Below, in pieces: positions 1 to 8,860 of a DNA stretch of 64,000 nucleotides (the stretch's first letter is position 1; each line of letters starts with the position of its first letter). This stretch comes from Candidatus Gastranaerophilales bacterium (GTDB taxonomy: Bacteria; Cyanobacteriota; Vampirovibrionia; Gastranaerophilales; Gastranaerophilaceae): assembly GCA_944324845.1 (NCBI GenBank), contig CALUXX010000002.1:331599-395598 (forward strand). Reading direction: 5' to 3'. Position numbers and translations under genes: made by a program. Under the pieces are notes generated by a model. The model was not told the origin of the DNA. It made no database searches and worked only from the letters and a program-made list of their open reading frames with translations.

Positions 1-394
1 GTTCTGCAATTATAGAATTTTTTGTTATTTGTTTAGAAAATGGGTTGCCTGGTTTTATATTTACATTATTGGCAAGAAGTTTATATTTTATCAATTTTAA
101 TACAGAATCTGCATTTGCTTGCATATCATATTCGTGGTTTCCTGCGGCTGAGGCTGTTATTCCAAGCATATTTTGAAACATTACTGCTAATTGATTAGTT
201 TGATAATTATCGCCTAATTGAATATCTCCTGATGATAGTTTGAATGTATCAACTTCTGTTTTGTTATTTTTATGTGATGAATCAAATCCATTGGCAGCAG
301 TCATTGTGCGTTCCATATTTATTGCTTTGCCATGGTAATCATTTATATAAAAAATACTTGTTTTAATATTTAGATTTTGATTTTGAATTATCAA
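1..394 (-). CDS. 5'-nucleotidase / UshA-type metallophosphoesterase, N-terminal part only
   Basis: This is the first 131 codons of a gene that runs off the left edge. The translation shows the calcineurin-like phosphoesterase signature: an FYINDYHGK block near the start, an LSSGD block, and AAGNHEYD, which carry the expected Asp, His and Asn metal ligands of UshA-like 5'-nucleotidases. I chose a TTG start because no ATG lies upstream in frame before a stop and a GGGAG ribosome site sits 9 bases before it. No signal peptide is visible with this start, so it may be cytoplasmic or the true start may differ. The substrate (nucleotide, UDP-sugar or other) cannot be told from this fragment. Confidence 0.75.
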   Translation of the reverse strand, partial: MIIQNQNLNIKTSIFYINDYHGKAINMERTMTAANGFDSSHKNNKTEVDTFKLSSGDIQLGDNYQTNQLAVMFQNMLGITASAAGNHEYDMQANADSVLKLIKYKLLANNVNIKPGNPFSKQITKNSIIAE

Positions 395-480
395 AACTAC
401 AATCTCCCATAAGTCCTTTTTCTTATGAAAACACCTAAATATTAAAAATAAGTACTTTTATATACTTTTAGTTACAAAAT

Positions 481-711
481 TTAAAATTTCATTATTTGTA
501 CATCCCAGTTTTTCGATAATTCATCGTATATATCGTTAATCTTATCAACGACTTCAAGCAAAATTATTCCATAATTCAAGCATTTATAATCACCCATATC
601 GTGAAGTCCCAATCTTGTTTTGATTGCACAGCCGTATTTTGTGAAAATTTCTTGTAATTTTTGTGATTCTTCAATTCTGTTAGGCACAGAAATCCCTATT
701 ATTGCGGTCAT
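481..711 (-). CDS. Small ACT-like protein, possible TM1266-type hydrogenase regulator
   Basis: A 76-residue protein with an ACT-like pattern: a hydrophobic first strand (TAIIGISVPNR), a helix (EESQKLQEIFTKYG), then an IKTRLGLHD block and a final strand. The order and the R-x-G turn resemble the TM1266 family, small ACT proteins often found with [FeFe]-hydrogenase maturation genes. A hydE gene lies about 53 kb away in this window, so the organism probably makes such an enzyme. The start has an AAGGAG site 5-6 bases upstream. Family assignment is by eye and moderate; the ligand is unknown. Confidence 0.5.
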   Translation of the reverse strand: MTAIIGISVPNRIEESQKLQEIFTKYGCAIKTRLGLHDMGDYKCLNYGIILLEVVDKINDIYDELSKNWDVQIMKF

Positions 712-751
712 ATTTTACTCCTTTTTATTAAGGTAAAATATTTTGCACAAA

Positions 752-780
752 AAAATAATACCCAAAAAGGGTATTATTTT
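752..780 (-). terminator. Rho-independent terminator
   Basis: A perfect 12-bp stem with an AAAAA loop (AAAATAATACCC against its complement) lies between the stop of the 799-1116 gene and the next minus-strand start. Poly-T on the minus strand follows it, so it most likely ends transcription of the gene at 799-1116. Confidence 0.75.
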
Positions 781-798
781 TTTACTAATTTAACAATC

Positions 799-1116
799 TT
801 ATTCAATATCGAGATTGTCCATGGCTTGAAGCTGTTTTTTCTTCATATTATGCACAACTGCATCAACTAACAACTCATAAGATTTCATATTTTCAATATT
901 AGGAAATTCTTCTTTGAGTTGGGCTCTGACCATCGCTTCCAGCTCTTGTTCGTCAGAAAATGTTTGAATGTCTTCAACTCCCGTAATTGACTCTAAATAA
1001 TCCGTTGTGCTTTTATCCAATTTGTTTTTGTTAGAAAAAGCAAGCCAGCCAAATCGTGGATTAACACTTTCCTTTAATCTTTTGATAAGTTCTGAATTTT
1101 TTAATCGGTTTAGCAT
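799..1116 (-). CDS. Hypothetical protein, 105 aa
   Basis: I do not recognise this protein. It is soluble and charged, predicted mostly helical, beginning MLNRLKNSELIKRLKES. I moved the start 27 bases inward from the longest frame because a GAGG site sits 5 bases before the internal ATG. It lies downstream of glyS on the same strand with a gap of about 100 bases and is followed by a strong terminator, so it may be read with glyS or alone. No metal motif, signal peptide or membrane segment is seen. Confidence 0.6.
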   Translation of the reverse strand: MLNRLKNSELIKRLKESVNPRFGWLAFSNKNKLDKSTTDYLESITGVEDIQTFSDEQELEAMVRAQLKEEFPNIENMKSYELLVDAVVHNMKKKQLQAMDNLDIE

Positions 1117-1221
1117 GACTACCTCTAATCTTTTATATTGCAATATTTAAAAGTATCCTGAAAAAATTAATTGACTATTTTTACTATCTATTTTACAAAA
1201 TTTAACAAAAATGTCAAATTA

Positions 1222-3210
1222 TTATAGTTTAGCAAAGTCTGTTAAGTGATTATATTTTTCTTTTAACAGTGTTAAAAGTGCTAATCTGTTATTTTTAACA
1301 TTTTCATCTTTATCCATAACAAGAACATCATCGAAAAATTTTGTTACACATGGATTAAGCTGTTCTAATTGTTGTAGATAATTTTTATAATCATTATTTT
1401 CTTCAACTTTAATTATTTGATTATATAAAGATTTTTCTGCTTCTTCTTTAAAATATTTTTCATCAATATTGTTGAAAGAATTATCTTTCAAGATTCTAAT
1501 AACTCTATTTGCATTTTCAACAAGTAATGGTGCATTCAAATCTTTAACAATTTGAACTCTTTGAGCATAATCTGCAATATCTTTTAGAGGATTTTTAACA
1601 GCACATGCCTCAAGAACATTTTTATTATATTTTTCACTTAAGAATATAATCATTCTTTGAATGAAAAATTCATTAACTTCATCAGCACAATCTCTTTGTA
1701 CCGGAAGTAATTTTAGACATTCTTTAATATATTTATCAACATCTATATTAAGATTACTGTCAAGAACTGTTCTAATTACACCAAGAGCTGCTCTTCTGAC
1801 TCCTAACGGGTCAGATGAACCTGTAGGTTTTTTGCCTGCTGCAAATACTGCACAAACAGTATCTATTTTGTCTGCAATTCCGACAATTTGACCTTCAATT
1901 CCTTTTGCAGTTTCACTTTCTGCATTCAGTGGGAAGTAATGTTCTTTTATACCATTAACGACTTTATCATTTTCTTTTGAAACTCTTGCATAATCAGCTC
2001 CGATAAAGCCTTGAAGTTCTGTAAATTCAAATACCAAATTTGTAGTTAAGTCAGCTTTGCATAGTTTTGCTGTTCTAACGATGTCAGTATCTGAAATATT
2101 TAAATCTTTCGCGATTTTTTGTGAAATTTCAATTAATCTTTGAGTTTTGTCATACATTGACCCCATTCCTTTTTGGAATGTTACACCTTTTAGTGCTTCA
2201 ACATATTCAACAAGTGGTTTTTTCGTATCTTCATTAAAGAAGAATACCGCATCATCAAGTCTTGCTTTAATAACTCTTACGTTTCCGGCTTGAACGTTTT
2301 TAAATTCATCACCAATATAGTTTGTCATTGTAATAAATTTATTGATTAATTTACCATCTTTATACAATGCAAAGTATCTTTGATGAACAGCCATAACCGT
2401 AACAGTTACTTCTTCAGGAATATCAAGATATCTTGGGTCAAATTCGCAAAGTGCAGGAACCGGATATTCTGTGATAAATGTTACTTCTTCAAGTAAGTCA
2501 TCTGTATAATAAGGTTCTGCACCAACTGTTTGGGCTGTTTCTTTTGCTTTATCAATAATGATTTGTTTACGTTCATCTTGATCTGCAATTACATAAACTT
2601 TTCTCATTATATCTAGATAATTTTTAGGATTGTCGATAAGAACTTTTTGTTCAGAAAATCTGTGTCCTCTTGAGTATATTGAAGATTCTTTATCAATAAT
2701 TTTTATTTTAACTTCTTCATTATCAAGTATTGAAACAATCCATTTTATTGGTCTTGAGAATTTTTCGTCATTATATCCCCATCTCATAAAATGTGAACCT
2801 TGCAATTTCATAAATATTGAAGGAACATTTTCTTTTAATAATTCGGAAATATCTTTACCTTTAACAATGATTTTTGCGTGAAGATAATTATCTTCTACAT
2901 ATAAATCTTCTTTTGATAGGTTGTTTTTTCTTGCAAAGCCTTCACCTGCTTTTGTAAGGTTTCCGTTTTCGTCAAATGCAACATTTTTAATAGGACCTTT
3001 TATTATCTTTTCTTCATCAGCAGTTTTAGCTTCAAGCCCGTCAACAATTACTGCCAATCTTCTTGGTGTTGCATAAACTTTTACATCAGAAAATTTAATC
3101 TTGTTATCATTTAAAAAGTTTCTAAACCCGTTGTTTAATTGTTCGATTGCTTGCGGGATAAACTTATAAGGTAATTCTTCTGTCCCAACTTCCAATAAAT
3201 ATATACTCAT
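1222..3210 (-). CDS. glyS: Glycine-tRNA ligase beta subunit
   Basis: The 662-residue protein starts MSIYLLEVGTEELPYKFI, the hallmark of the beta subunit of the bacterial alpha2beta2 glycyl-tRNA synthetase (689 residues in E. coli). The motif RWGYNDEKFSRPIKWIVS and the HD-like and anticodon-binding C-terminal part are all present and uninterrupted. It works in the cytoplasm with GlyQ to charge tRNA-Gly, but no glyQ is in this window, so the two subunits are not adjacent here. An AAAGGA site precedes the ATG. A tRNA-Gly(UCC) gene, one of its substrates, lies at 31582. Confidence 0.97.
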   Translation of the reverse strand: MSIYLLEVGTEELPYKFIPQAIEQLNNGFRNFLNDNKIKFSDVKVYATPRRLAVIVDGLEAKTADEEKIIKGPIKNVAFDENGNLTKAGEGFARKNNLSKEDLYVEDNYLHAKIIVKGKDISELLKENVPSIFMKLQGSHFMRWGYNDEKFSRPIKWIVSILDNEEVKIKIIDKESSIYSRGHRFSEQKVLIDNPKNYLDIMRKVYVIADQDERKQIIIDKAKETAQTVGAEPYYTDDLLEEVTFITEYPVPALCEFDPRYLDIPEEVTVTVMAVHQRYFALYKDGKLINKFITMTNYIGDEFKNVQAGNVRVIKARLDDAVFFFNEDTKKPLVEYVEALKGVTFQKGMGSMYDKTQRLIEISQKIAKDLNISDTDIVRTAKLCKADLTTNLVFEFTELQGFIGADYARVSKENDKVVNGIKEHYFPLNAESETAKGIEGQIVGIADKIDTVCAVFAAGKKPTGSSDPLGVRRAALGVIRTVLDSNLNIDVDKYIKECLKLLPVQRDCADEVNEFFIQRMIIFLSEKYNKNVLEACAVKNPLKDIADYAQRVQIVKDLNAPLLVENANRVIRILKDNSFNNIDEKYFKEEAEKSLYNQIIKVEENNDYKNYLQQLEQLNPCVTKFFDDVLVMDKDENVKNNRLALLTLLKEKYNHLTDFAKL

Positions 3211-3278
3211 TCTAAATCCTTTATACTCTAATATCTGCTTGAATTATAGTAAAAGCATAGCAGGTTGTAAATACAATA

Positions 3279-3428
3279 TTAATTTTTACTAAAAACACTA
3301 AAAATACTTCTGCTTGATTGTGGGGCTTGGGCTGTGGAATATTGGCGAAGATATTGAACTTGGTCATTTCTCAATCTGATATTAGTGATACCAATATCGA
3401 CTATTTCTTCTTCGTCCAAATCCACCAT
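3279..3428 (-). other. Second-frame continuation of the GHL10 gene (49 codons after an A10 run)
   Basis: From an ATG at 3428, in the other frame and directly after ten A residues of the upstream gene, there is an open frame of 49 codons ending in TAA. It reads MVDLDEEEIVDIGITNIR and onward with ordinary codon use. There is no ribosome binding site before this ATG. Re-reading one A in the A10 run would join the upstream protein to this frame, giving a longer C terminus. It may be a slippage product, a recent one-base deletion, or a sequencing error in the homopolymer; it is unlikely to be a separate gene. Confidence 0.5.
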
Positions 3429-5260
3429 CTTTTTTTTTTCGCAATAGTGGTTGAAGATCCTCTGCCGGTACCTGCTTTTTCATTAAATACACTTGCCATT
3501 AATGTTGTTGTATATACAGGGGTTGTATGTGCATAATCAAATATGATTATACCTTTAGCGTTCATCATTCTTGATTGATAAATTTGTTTTATTAAATCTT
3601 CAGGCGCTCCACCCATAAAGGTTACAAACAATCCTGCATACAAATCTGTTTTAGCAGCTTTTACTCGCATCACATCGTGCATCATAGCCGTAAGCATTTT
3701 AGGATCATAAGTTAAGAATAATGGAGTGAATCCATCTACATAATCATCAACTGTCCAAGCTGTCCAATCTTGTTGTTTTGTAGATAATGCAGAAGCGATA
3801 TCAGGGAAAATTACTGTACTTACGTAAGTATTTTTCTTACGGCATAATTCTCCTGCTTTTTTTACAAATTCCGAAACTTTATTTCTTCTATATTGATTCC
3901 AATCATACCAACCGGCATCAGCAGTTGTAAGTGTCATCGGATCAATACCGTATTTCTTTTTAAAATCTTCTCTTGCGTAATCAGTAAAACCCCATGCTCC
4001 TAAATCGCTTTTGGTATTTGTGCTTGGGTATCTTACATAATCAAGGTTTATTCCATCCGGTTTATATGTAACTATAATTTCATCAAGAAGTTCTAATAGG
4101 AAATTTTGAACTTCAGGGTTTGCAGGGTCTATAAAATATCCGTTATGTTCTGTAGCAGATTTTGTAGCTCCTTTTATTGAAGCACCTTTTTTTGTTTTGT
4201 TGCCCCAATCTGGTCTTACGGATAATATACTTGATGGATTTTGAGATGGTGGTTGGTTTCCTACGTAGAAAGACTGAAACCATATATGGACTTTTATATC
4301 TCTTTTATGAGCTTCTTCAATCCAAGTTTCTAAAGGATCAAAGCCGGCAAACTTTTCATTTTGAACAGTAAATCCATATTTATTCATTGTGCAACTTGGA
4401 AATATAGTTTTTCCATGAAAATATGTTTCCAAGAAAATACTGTTAAATCCATCTGTTTTAATTTTATCAAGTGTGGCTATGATTTGTTCTTTTGAAGTTT
4501 CAGTCGGTCTAATCCAAGTTCCTTTTAATTCATCTTTGACATATGGTAAAGATGTTTTTATTGCCATAGTTGCAGCATCAATGGCTTCGTGTGTATATTG
4601 TTTTAATACTGCTCCGTTTTTATTTTCGCTTTCAGCAATTTTAAGATAATTTTCTGCTGTTTGTATGTAGTTGTTTGGAAGTGTTGCATTGTACCCAGGA
4701 ATTTGTTTTGAATAAAAATCAATTATGGCTTTTGCTTCAGAAAGTTTTGATTTTGCTTCATACATAAAACTTTCTGATGTTACATAAACTGATAAAGTCT
4801 TGTTAATCGGGTCAACATAAACTTTTGAGCCTACAGTAATATTTTTAATAATCCAATTTTTGGCACCACCATGACCACTGATAACAATACCGTTTTGAGG
4901 AATAGTAGAATCTGCTCCACTAATAGATGTTACAACATTATCTTCGACAATAGCTTCTGCTCCAAATTCATTGGTTTCTGTGTGAGTACCAAATTGCGGG
5001 GTATAAATTATTAACTGATCAGAGCCTCTGCCACCAGGGTAAAGATGTCTTTCTGCAATCGGATCTACTTTTGTAATTTTTGTAGATGCTTGTTTAAATA
5101 TTACTTCATTGCCACTAAATGTTAATGGTGAAAACGCGTTAACTAATTCCTCTTGAGTTGTTTTGTCATTTTCGTCAATTAGCATGATTTCATGAGAAAA
5201 AACGCTCCCCGGACAGGATAACAATGTTAGTATTAAAATTGTGAGGTACGTTTTTTTCAC
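3401..5260 (-). CDS. Exported family 10-like glycosyl hydrolase (GHL10 / DUF187 type)
   Basis: A 619-residue protein with a signal peptide (MKKTYLTILILTLLSCPGSVFS). After about 220 residues of N-terminal domain, the block ELKGTWIRPTETSKEQI opens a GHL10-type TIM barrel; typical later blocks are GFNSIFLETYFHG, HIWFQSFYVG, DGINLDYVRYP and GLFVTFMGG. Relatives act on glucans or peptidoglycan-type glycans outside the cytoplasm; the true substrate is unknown. As read, the protein ends RWWIWTKKK straight after an A10 run, while the next frame continues for 49 codons (3279-3428), so the annotated C terminus is doubtful. It follows the TPR gene by only 5 bases, suggesting co-transcription. Confidence 0.85.
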   Translation of the reverse strand: MKKTYLTILILTLLSCPGSVFSHEIMLIDENDKTTQEELVNAFSPLTFSGNEVIFKQASTKITKVDPIAERHLYPGGRGSDQLIIYTPQFGTHTETNEFGAEAIVEDNVVTSISGADSTIPQNGIVISGHGGAKNWIIKNITVGSKVYVDPINKTLSVYVTSESFMYEAKSKLSEAKAIIDFYSKQIPGYNATLPNNYIQTAENYLKIAESENKNGAVLKQYTHEAIDAATMAIKTSLPYVKDELKGTWIRPTETSKEQIIATLDKIKTDGFNSIFLETYFHGKTIFPSCTMNKYGFTVQNEKFAGFDPLETWIEEAHKRDIKVHIWFQSFYVGNQPPSQNPSSILSVRPDWGNKTKKGASIKGATKSATEHNGYFIDPANPEVQNFLLELLDEIIVTYKPDGINLDYVRYPSTNTKSDLGAWGFTDYAREDFKKKYGIDPMTLTTADAGWYDWNQYRRNKVSEFVKKAGELCRKKNTYVSTVIFPDIASALSTKQQDWTAWTVDDYVDGFTPLFLTYDPKMLTAMMHDVMRVKAAKTDLYAGLFVTFMGGAPEDLIKQIYQSRMMNAKGIIIFDYAHTTPVYTTTLMASVFNEKAGTGRGSSTTIAKKKRWWIWTKKK

Positions 5261-5265
5261 GATAA

Positions 5266-5946
5266 TTATTTGTTCCTCTTATTATAATAACCTGTATTTT
5301 TGTATTTTAACTTCTCAATCTCTCTTATCTTTCCTGATATAGTTGAATTGCTCGGGTTTATTATATATGCTTTTTTATAATATTGATTTGCTCTTAATAA
5401 ATCGCCTAACTTTTCATATGCTAATGCCATTTTTATTAAGACTTCATAATTTTCACCATATCCGCTGTCAAGTGCCGCATTGTAAAAATACAGGGCTTTT
5501 CTATACTCGTTTCGTCTGTAGTAGTATTCACCAAAATAATAATTTGTTCGAGCATTCTTCTTATCTATTTTTAGTGCATTAAAAAAATATTCTTTAGCGT
5601 AACGGTTATTGTTTTCTAAATCATATATTCTTGCCATCTGAACCATATAATATAAATTTTGAGGTTCAATTCGTGTTAAGATGAAATACTCTCCGCTTGC
5701 TTTCTGTAAGAAATCTTGCTTTGTAGTTGGGTCTGAAGCTTTTATTGCTTTTTCAAAGTATGATTCTGCATTCCTTAATACTACAGGCTTATTGATTTGT
5801 GAATAATCAATAACGGCACCATCATATTTTATAGACCCGTATTCTACTGAAAAAACCGGACTGCCTAAAGTCAATATAAAGATTGCTAAGGCAGTCGGTA
5901 TTATTTTCTTATAAATCTTTATATGATGGAACTGTGCTAGTATCAT
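5266..5946 (-). CDS. TPR-repeat protein with N-terminal membrane/signal segment
   Basis: The mature part holds four to five tetratricopeptide repeats (for example KNARTNYYFGEYYYRRNEYR and a following GENYEVLIKMALAYEKLGD), a fold that mediates protein binding. A hydrophobic stretch (IIPTALAIFILTLGSPVFS) near the N terminus is probably a signal peptide. The start is uncertain: the longest frame begins at 5991 and overlaps the upstream gene by 83 bases, so I chose an internal ATG with a 38-base overlap, although neither has a clear ribosome site. It sits between two exported proteins, suggesting an envelope role with the glycosidase. Confidence 0.7.
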   Translation of the reverse strand: MILAQFHHIKIYKKIIPTALAIFILTLGSPVFSVEYGSIKYDGAVIDYSQINKPVVLRNAESYFEKAIKASDPTTKQDFLQKASGEYFILTRIEPQNLYYMVQMARIYDLENNNRYAKEYFFNALKIDKKNARTNYYFGEYYYRRNEYRKALYFYNAALDSGYGENYEVLIKMALAYEKLGDLLRANQYYKKAYIINPSNSTISGKIREIEKLKYKNTGYYNKRNK

Positions 5947-6226
5947 GATGATAGAATGAATAATCTTCAGCTGCTGGATCAGTATAAACATATAATTTTC
6001 TCCAGAATCTTATGAATTTGTTTTGTCTTGCAAATGCTTCTTCATCTGCAGTTAAAAATTCTTCATTATTAGCTCTTGCTTTTGATACAGAAACAGCATC
6101 TGCAACTTGAGCAGAGTAGCCGTTATTTTTAATAGCTGTAGGATTTGTCATTTCATCCACAGATATCGCAGCGTTTGCAACTGCAGGAACTGCTGCTAAG
6201 ATTGCGATTAATAATAATTTTTTCAT
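5909..6226 (-). CDS. Small exported protein of unknown function
   Basis: A 105-residue protein with a clear signal peptide (MKKLLLIAILAAVPAVANA) and a mature part rich in Ala, Asn and Asp with no cysteine or membrane segment. I do not recognise the family. An AGAGG site lies 5 bases before the chosen ATG; a GTG two codons earlier is less likely. It leads a minus-strand run with the TPR protein (overlapping frames) and the GHL10 glycosidase, so the three probably form one envelope-related operon. Confidence 0.7.
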   Translation of the reverse strand: MKKLLLIAILAAVPAVANAAISVDEMTNPTAIKNNGYSAQVADAVSVSKARANNEEFLTADEEAFARQNKFIRFWRKLYVYTDPAAEDYSFYHHDTSTVPSYKDL

Positions 6227-6333
6227 AGTCACCTCTTTTTTATTTTAATTATAAAATTTTTTTTCTTCTGTTGCAATAATATTATAATTTGTTTACAAAG
6301 TTTCGTCATATACTGTTTGAATGATTTTTTTCA

Positions 6334-7398
6334 TTATTCAAACTCGTGTATTGAAGAATTAATGACTTCTTCCAATTTGTTAAGCAGTTCATCTTCCGGA
6401 ACTTTTGCAACAATTTCTCCCTTTTTAAATACTAAACCTTCCCCAATGCCTCCTGCAATTCCAAAGTCAGCATGGCTGGCTTCTCCCGGTCCGTTTACAA
6501 CGCAGCCCATAGTAGCTATTGTAATCGGATAATTAAGGTACTTAAATCTTTCTTCTACTCGTTTTGCCAAATTTATTAAATCTATTTGTGTTCTGCCGCA
6601 AGTTGGACAGGATACAAAATTTACTCCTCTTGATCTTAATTTAAGGCTTTTTAAAATTTCATATCCTGCATAAACTTCTTCTATAGGATTTTCTGTCAAG
6701 GAAACTCTTATTGTATCTCCTATTCCTTTTCCTAATATAATTCCCATACCAACAGAAGATTTTATCAAACCGTTTTTTAATGTTCCTGCTTCTGTTATTC
6801 CAAGATGTAGCGGGTATTCAACCGCTTTGGCCATAAGTTCATAGGCTTGGATTGTGGTTAAGACATCTGATGATTTTAATGAAATTTTTATCAAATCAAA
6901 ATCCAAATCTTCTAATATTTTTACGTGACTTAAAGCACTTTTAACCATTTTTTCAGCAAGCGGAATATCAAGACTTTTTAAATCTTTTTCAAGCGAACCA
7001 GCGTTTACTCCTATTCTTATTGGTATTTTTTGTTGTTTAGCAAGTTTTACAACCGCTTCAACGTTTTCTCTTTTCCCTATGTTCCCGGGGTTAAGTCTTA
7101 GCGCAGAAATCCCGTTATTAACACATTTTATCGCAAGTTTATAATCGAAATGAATATCTGCAATTAGAGGAACCGGTGAAATTTTAACCAATTCTTTTAT
7201 TGCATCAGCTGCATCATTATTTAATACTGCAAGTCTTACAAGCTCACAACCAGCATCTGCAAGTTCTTTTATTTGTCTTGAAGTTTGTTCGATGTTTCGA
7301 GTGTCAGTATTGCACATTGATTGAACGGAAATCGGATTATTATTACCGATTTTTACATTCCCGATTGTAATTTCTTTTGATTTTCTTCTGTTTATCAT
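6334..7398 (-). CDS. ispG: 4-hydroxy-3-methylbut-2-en-1-yl diphosphate synthase (GcpE)
   Basis: The 354-residue protein begins with the family pattern MINRRKSKEITIGNVKIG and NPISVQSMCNTDT. The iron-sulfur cysteines are present near the C terminus in SCPTCGRTQ and MGCVVNGPGE. It converts 2-C-methyl-D-erythritol 2,4-cyclodiphosphate to HMBPP, the step before IspH in the MEP isoprenoid pathway; a dxs-like gene at 50476 supplies the first step. Its length matches the short bacterial form without the extra domain seen in plants. It is divergent from the phosphoesterase at 7440, with about 40 bases between them for both promoters. Confidence 0.97.
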   Translation of the reverse strand: MINRRKSKEITIGNVKIGNNNPISVQSMCNTDTRNIEQTSRQIKELADAGCELVRLAVLNNDAADAIKELVKISPVPLIADIHFDYKLAIKCVNNGISALRLNPGNIGKRENVEAVVKLAKQQKIPIRIGVNAGSLEKDLKSLDIPLAEKMVKSALSHVKILEDLDFDLIKISLKSSDVLTTIQAYELMAKAVEYPLHLGITEAGTLKNGLIKSSVGMGIILGKGIGDTIRVSLTENPIEEVYAGYEILKSLKLRSRGVNFVSCPTCGRTQIDLINLAKRVEERFKYLNYPITIATMGCVVNGPGEASHADFGIAGGIGEGLVFKKGEIVAKVPEDELLNKLEEVINSSIHEFE

Positions 7399-7439
7399 AA
7401 AATAATTGTATCACAATTAAGAAAATGAGAGAGGTAAAA

Positions 7440-8174
7440 ATGAAAGTTGCTGTATTATCAGATTTACACGCGAATGTTCAAGCATTAGAAGCTGTTATGA
7501 GTGATGTTGTTTTACAAAAATGTGAACATGTATTTTGTCTTGGGGATTTGGCATTAGCAGGACCTCAACCTAAAGAGGTTGTTGAATATGTTATGGATCA
7601 GGATTCTTGGACTATTATTCAAGGAAACACAGATAAAATGATAGCTCAATACGGGCCTGAAGTTGCTGAATTTTTGGATGCTCAATATCCTGTAATGGCT
7701 AATGCTATTGCTGATGATATTTCAATATTACGTGATAAACACAGGGCTTTTCTTAATAATTTGCCGCCAATGTTATCATTAGGCATTGAAGGTTGTTCTG
7801 TTTTGTTGGTTCATGGTTCTCCAAGAGCTAACAATGAAGATATTTTACCTGGAATGTCTTTGGATGAAATTGAAGAAATAATTTCGGGAGCAAATGAAAG
7901 TTTAATTTTATGTGGTCATACCCATATCCCTTGCGGATATCAAACCAGAACAAAGCAAACCGTTGTGAATGTTGGTAGTGTTGGACGTCCTATGACTCCT
8001 GAGCCTAAGGCTTGTTATGCAATTATTGATTTCAAAAACGGTTCTTTTGATATTCGTCACAGATTTGTTGAATATAACAATGTTAAGGCCGCAAAGATTA
8101 TGTCAGAGCGCGGCTTTATAGGAGCAGATAGACTTGCTGATTTGTTGTTAAATCCTGTTGAAAGACATATTTAA
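7440..8174 (+). CDS. Metallophosphoesterase (calcineurin-like, YfcE/MJ0936 type)
   Basis: The 244-residue protein opens MKVAVLSDLHANVQALEAV, with D-x-H, then GDLALAGP, GNTD, VHGSP and CGHTHIP, the five metal-binding motifs of the small calcineurin-like phosphoesterases. The expected activity is on phosphodiesters, but the substrate is unknown. I chose the ATG with a GAGAGG site 5 bases upstream rather than the one 15 bases earlier. The gene is followed after 5 bases by the Cys-cluster protein and rlmN, so the three are probably co-transcribed. Confidence 0.9.
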   Translation: MKVAVLSDLHANVQALEAVMSDVVLQKCEHVFCLGDLALAGPQPKEVVEYVMDQDSWTIIQGNTDKMIAQYGPEVAEFLDAQYPVMANAIADDISILRDKHRAFLNNLPPMLSLGIEGCSVLLVHGSPRANNEDILPGMSLDEIEEIISGANESLILCGHTHIPCGYQTRTKQTVVNVGSVGRPMTPEPKACYAIIDFKNGSFDIRHRFVEYNNVKAAKIMSERGFIGADRLADLLLNPVERHI

Positions 8175-8179
8175 CAATT

Positions 8180-8860
8180 ATGAGTAATCTTCAAAACAAT
8201 CTTGAAGCGACTCGTTTAGAGTATCGAAAAGTTTTTTCAGAAACAGTGGAAGAAATTTCTTCCACTGTTGATAGTTTGCGTCCTGATATAGTTGGTGATA
8301 TTTTTGATGATTTTGAAAAAGATTCTTTGGGTTATGGGTGGCAAAAAAGAGTGCTAAAGTTTTTGGAAGAAAGATTAAAAGAAGTAATTTCGGATAAAAC
8401 AGGACAAATTTCTAAAGAACGTGATAAGTGTAAATGTATTGGCTGTGGCAGTTGTTGTCGGTTTGCAGTTAGTGAGTTTTCGCCTAGTGCCTTACAAATC
8501 AAGGCTGAAAATGGTGATAAAATCGCAAAAGAATTTATAAAAACTTTTGTTCCGTATAATTCAATAGAAGAAGCCCAAAAAGTTTTTCCCGAATATATAG
8601 AATTGTTAGAAGAAGAAGGTTGTTCAAATTACTATATATATCATTGTCCAAAGGTTACAGAGGATAACAGGTGTCCTGATTATGAAAACAGACCTAAAAT
8701 TTGTCGAGATTTTCCTGATAATCCTGTTGCATTTTTACCTTTGAAATGTTCATATTCAGCGTGGAAATTGAAATCAAAATCTGTTTCGCTTAAACTAAGA
8801 GCAGAAGTTGAAATTATTGACTTTTATATCGAAAAGTTAAAAGGAATATTGAATAGATGA
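8180..8860 (+). CDS. YkgJ-family cysteine cluster protein
   Basis: A 226-residue protein with the cysteine pattern of the YkgJ/UPF0153 family: CKCIGCGSCCRF in the middle and CPKVTEDNRCPDY with a following KICRDFP. The family is thought to bind zinc or an iron-sulfur centre; no reaction is established. The N-terminal 80 residues are helical and not part of the core. Its last four bases (ATGA) overlap the start of rlmN, which implies translational coupling, though a functional link with the methyltransferase is only suggested by this arrangement. Confidence 0.85.
   Translation: MSNLQNNLEATRLEYRKVFSETVEEISSTVDSLRPDIVGDIFDDFEKDSLGYGWQKRVLKFLEERLKEVISDKTGQISKERDKCKCIGCGSCCRFAVSEFSPSALQIKAENGDKIAKEFIKTFVPYNSIEEAQKVFPEYIELLEEEGCSNYYIYHCPKVTEDNRCPDYENRPKICRDFPDNPVAFLPLKCSYSAWKLKSKSVSLKLRAEVEIIDFYIEKLKGILNR

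Noticed and set aside
3318..3536. A 72-codon plus-strand frame opposite the end of the GHL10 gene
   Set aside because: It is antisense to the glycosidase and to its second-frame extension, and has no ribosome site.
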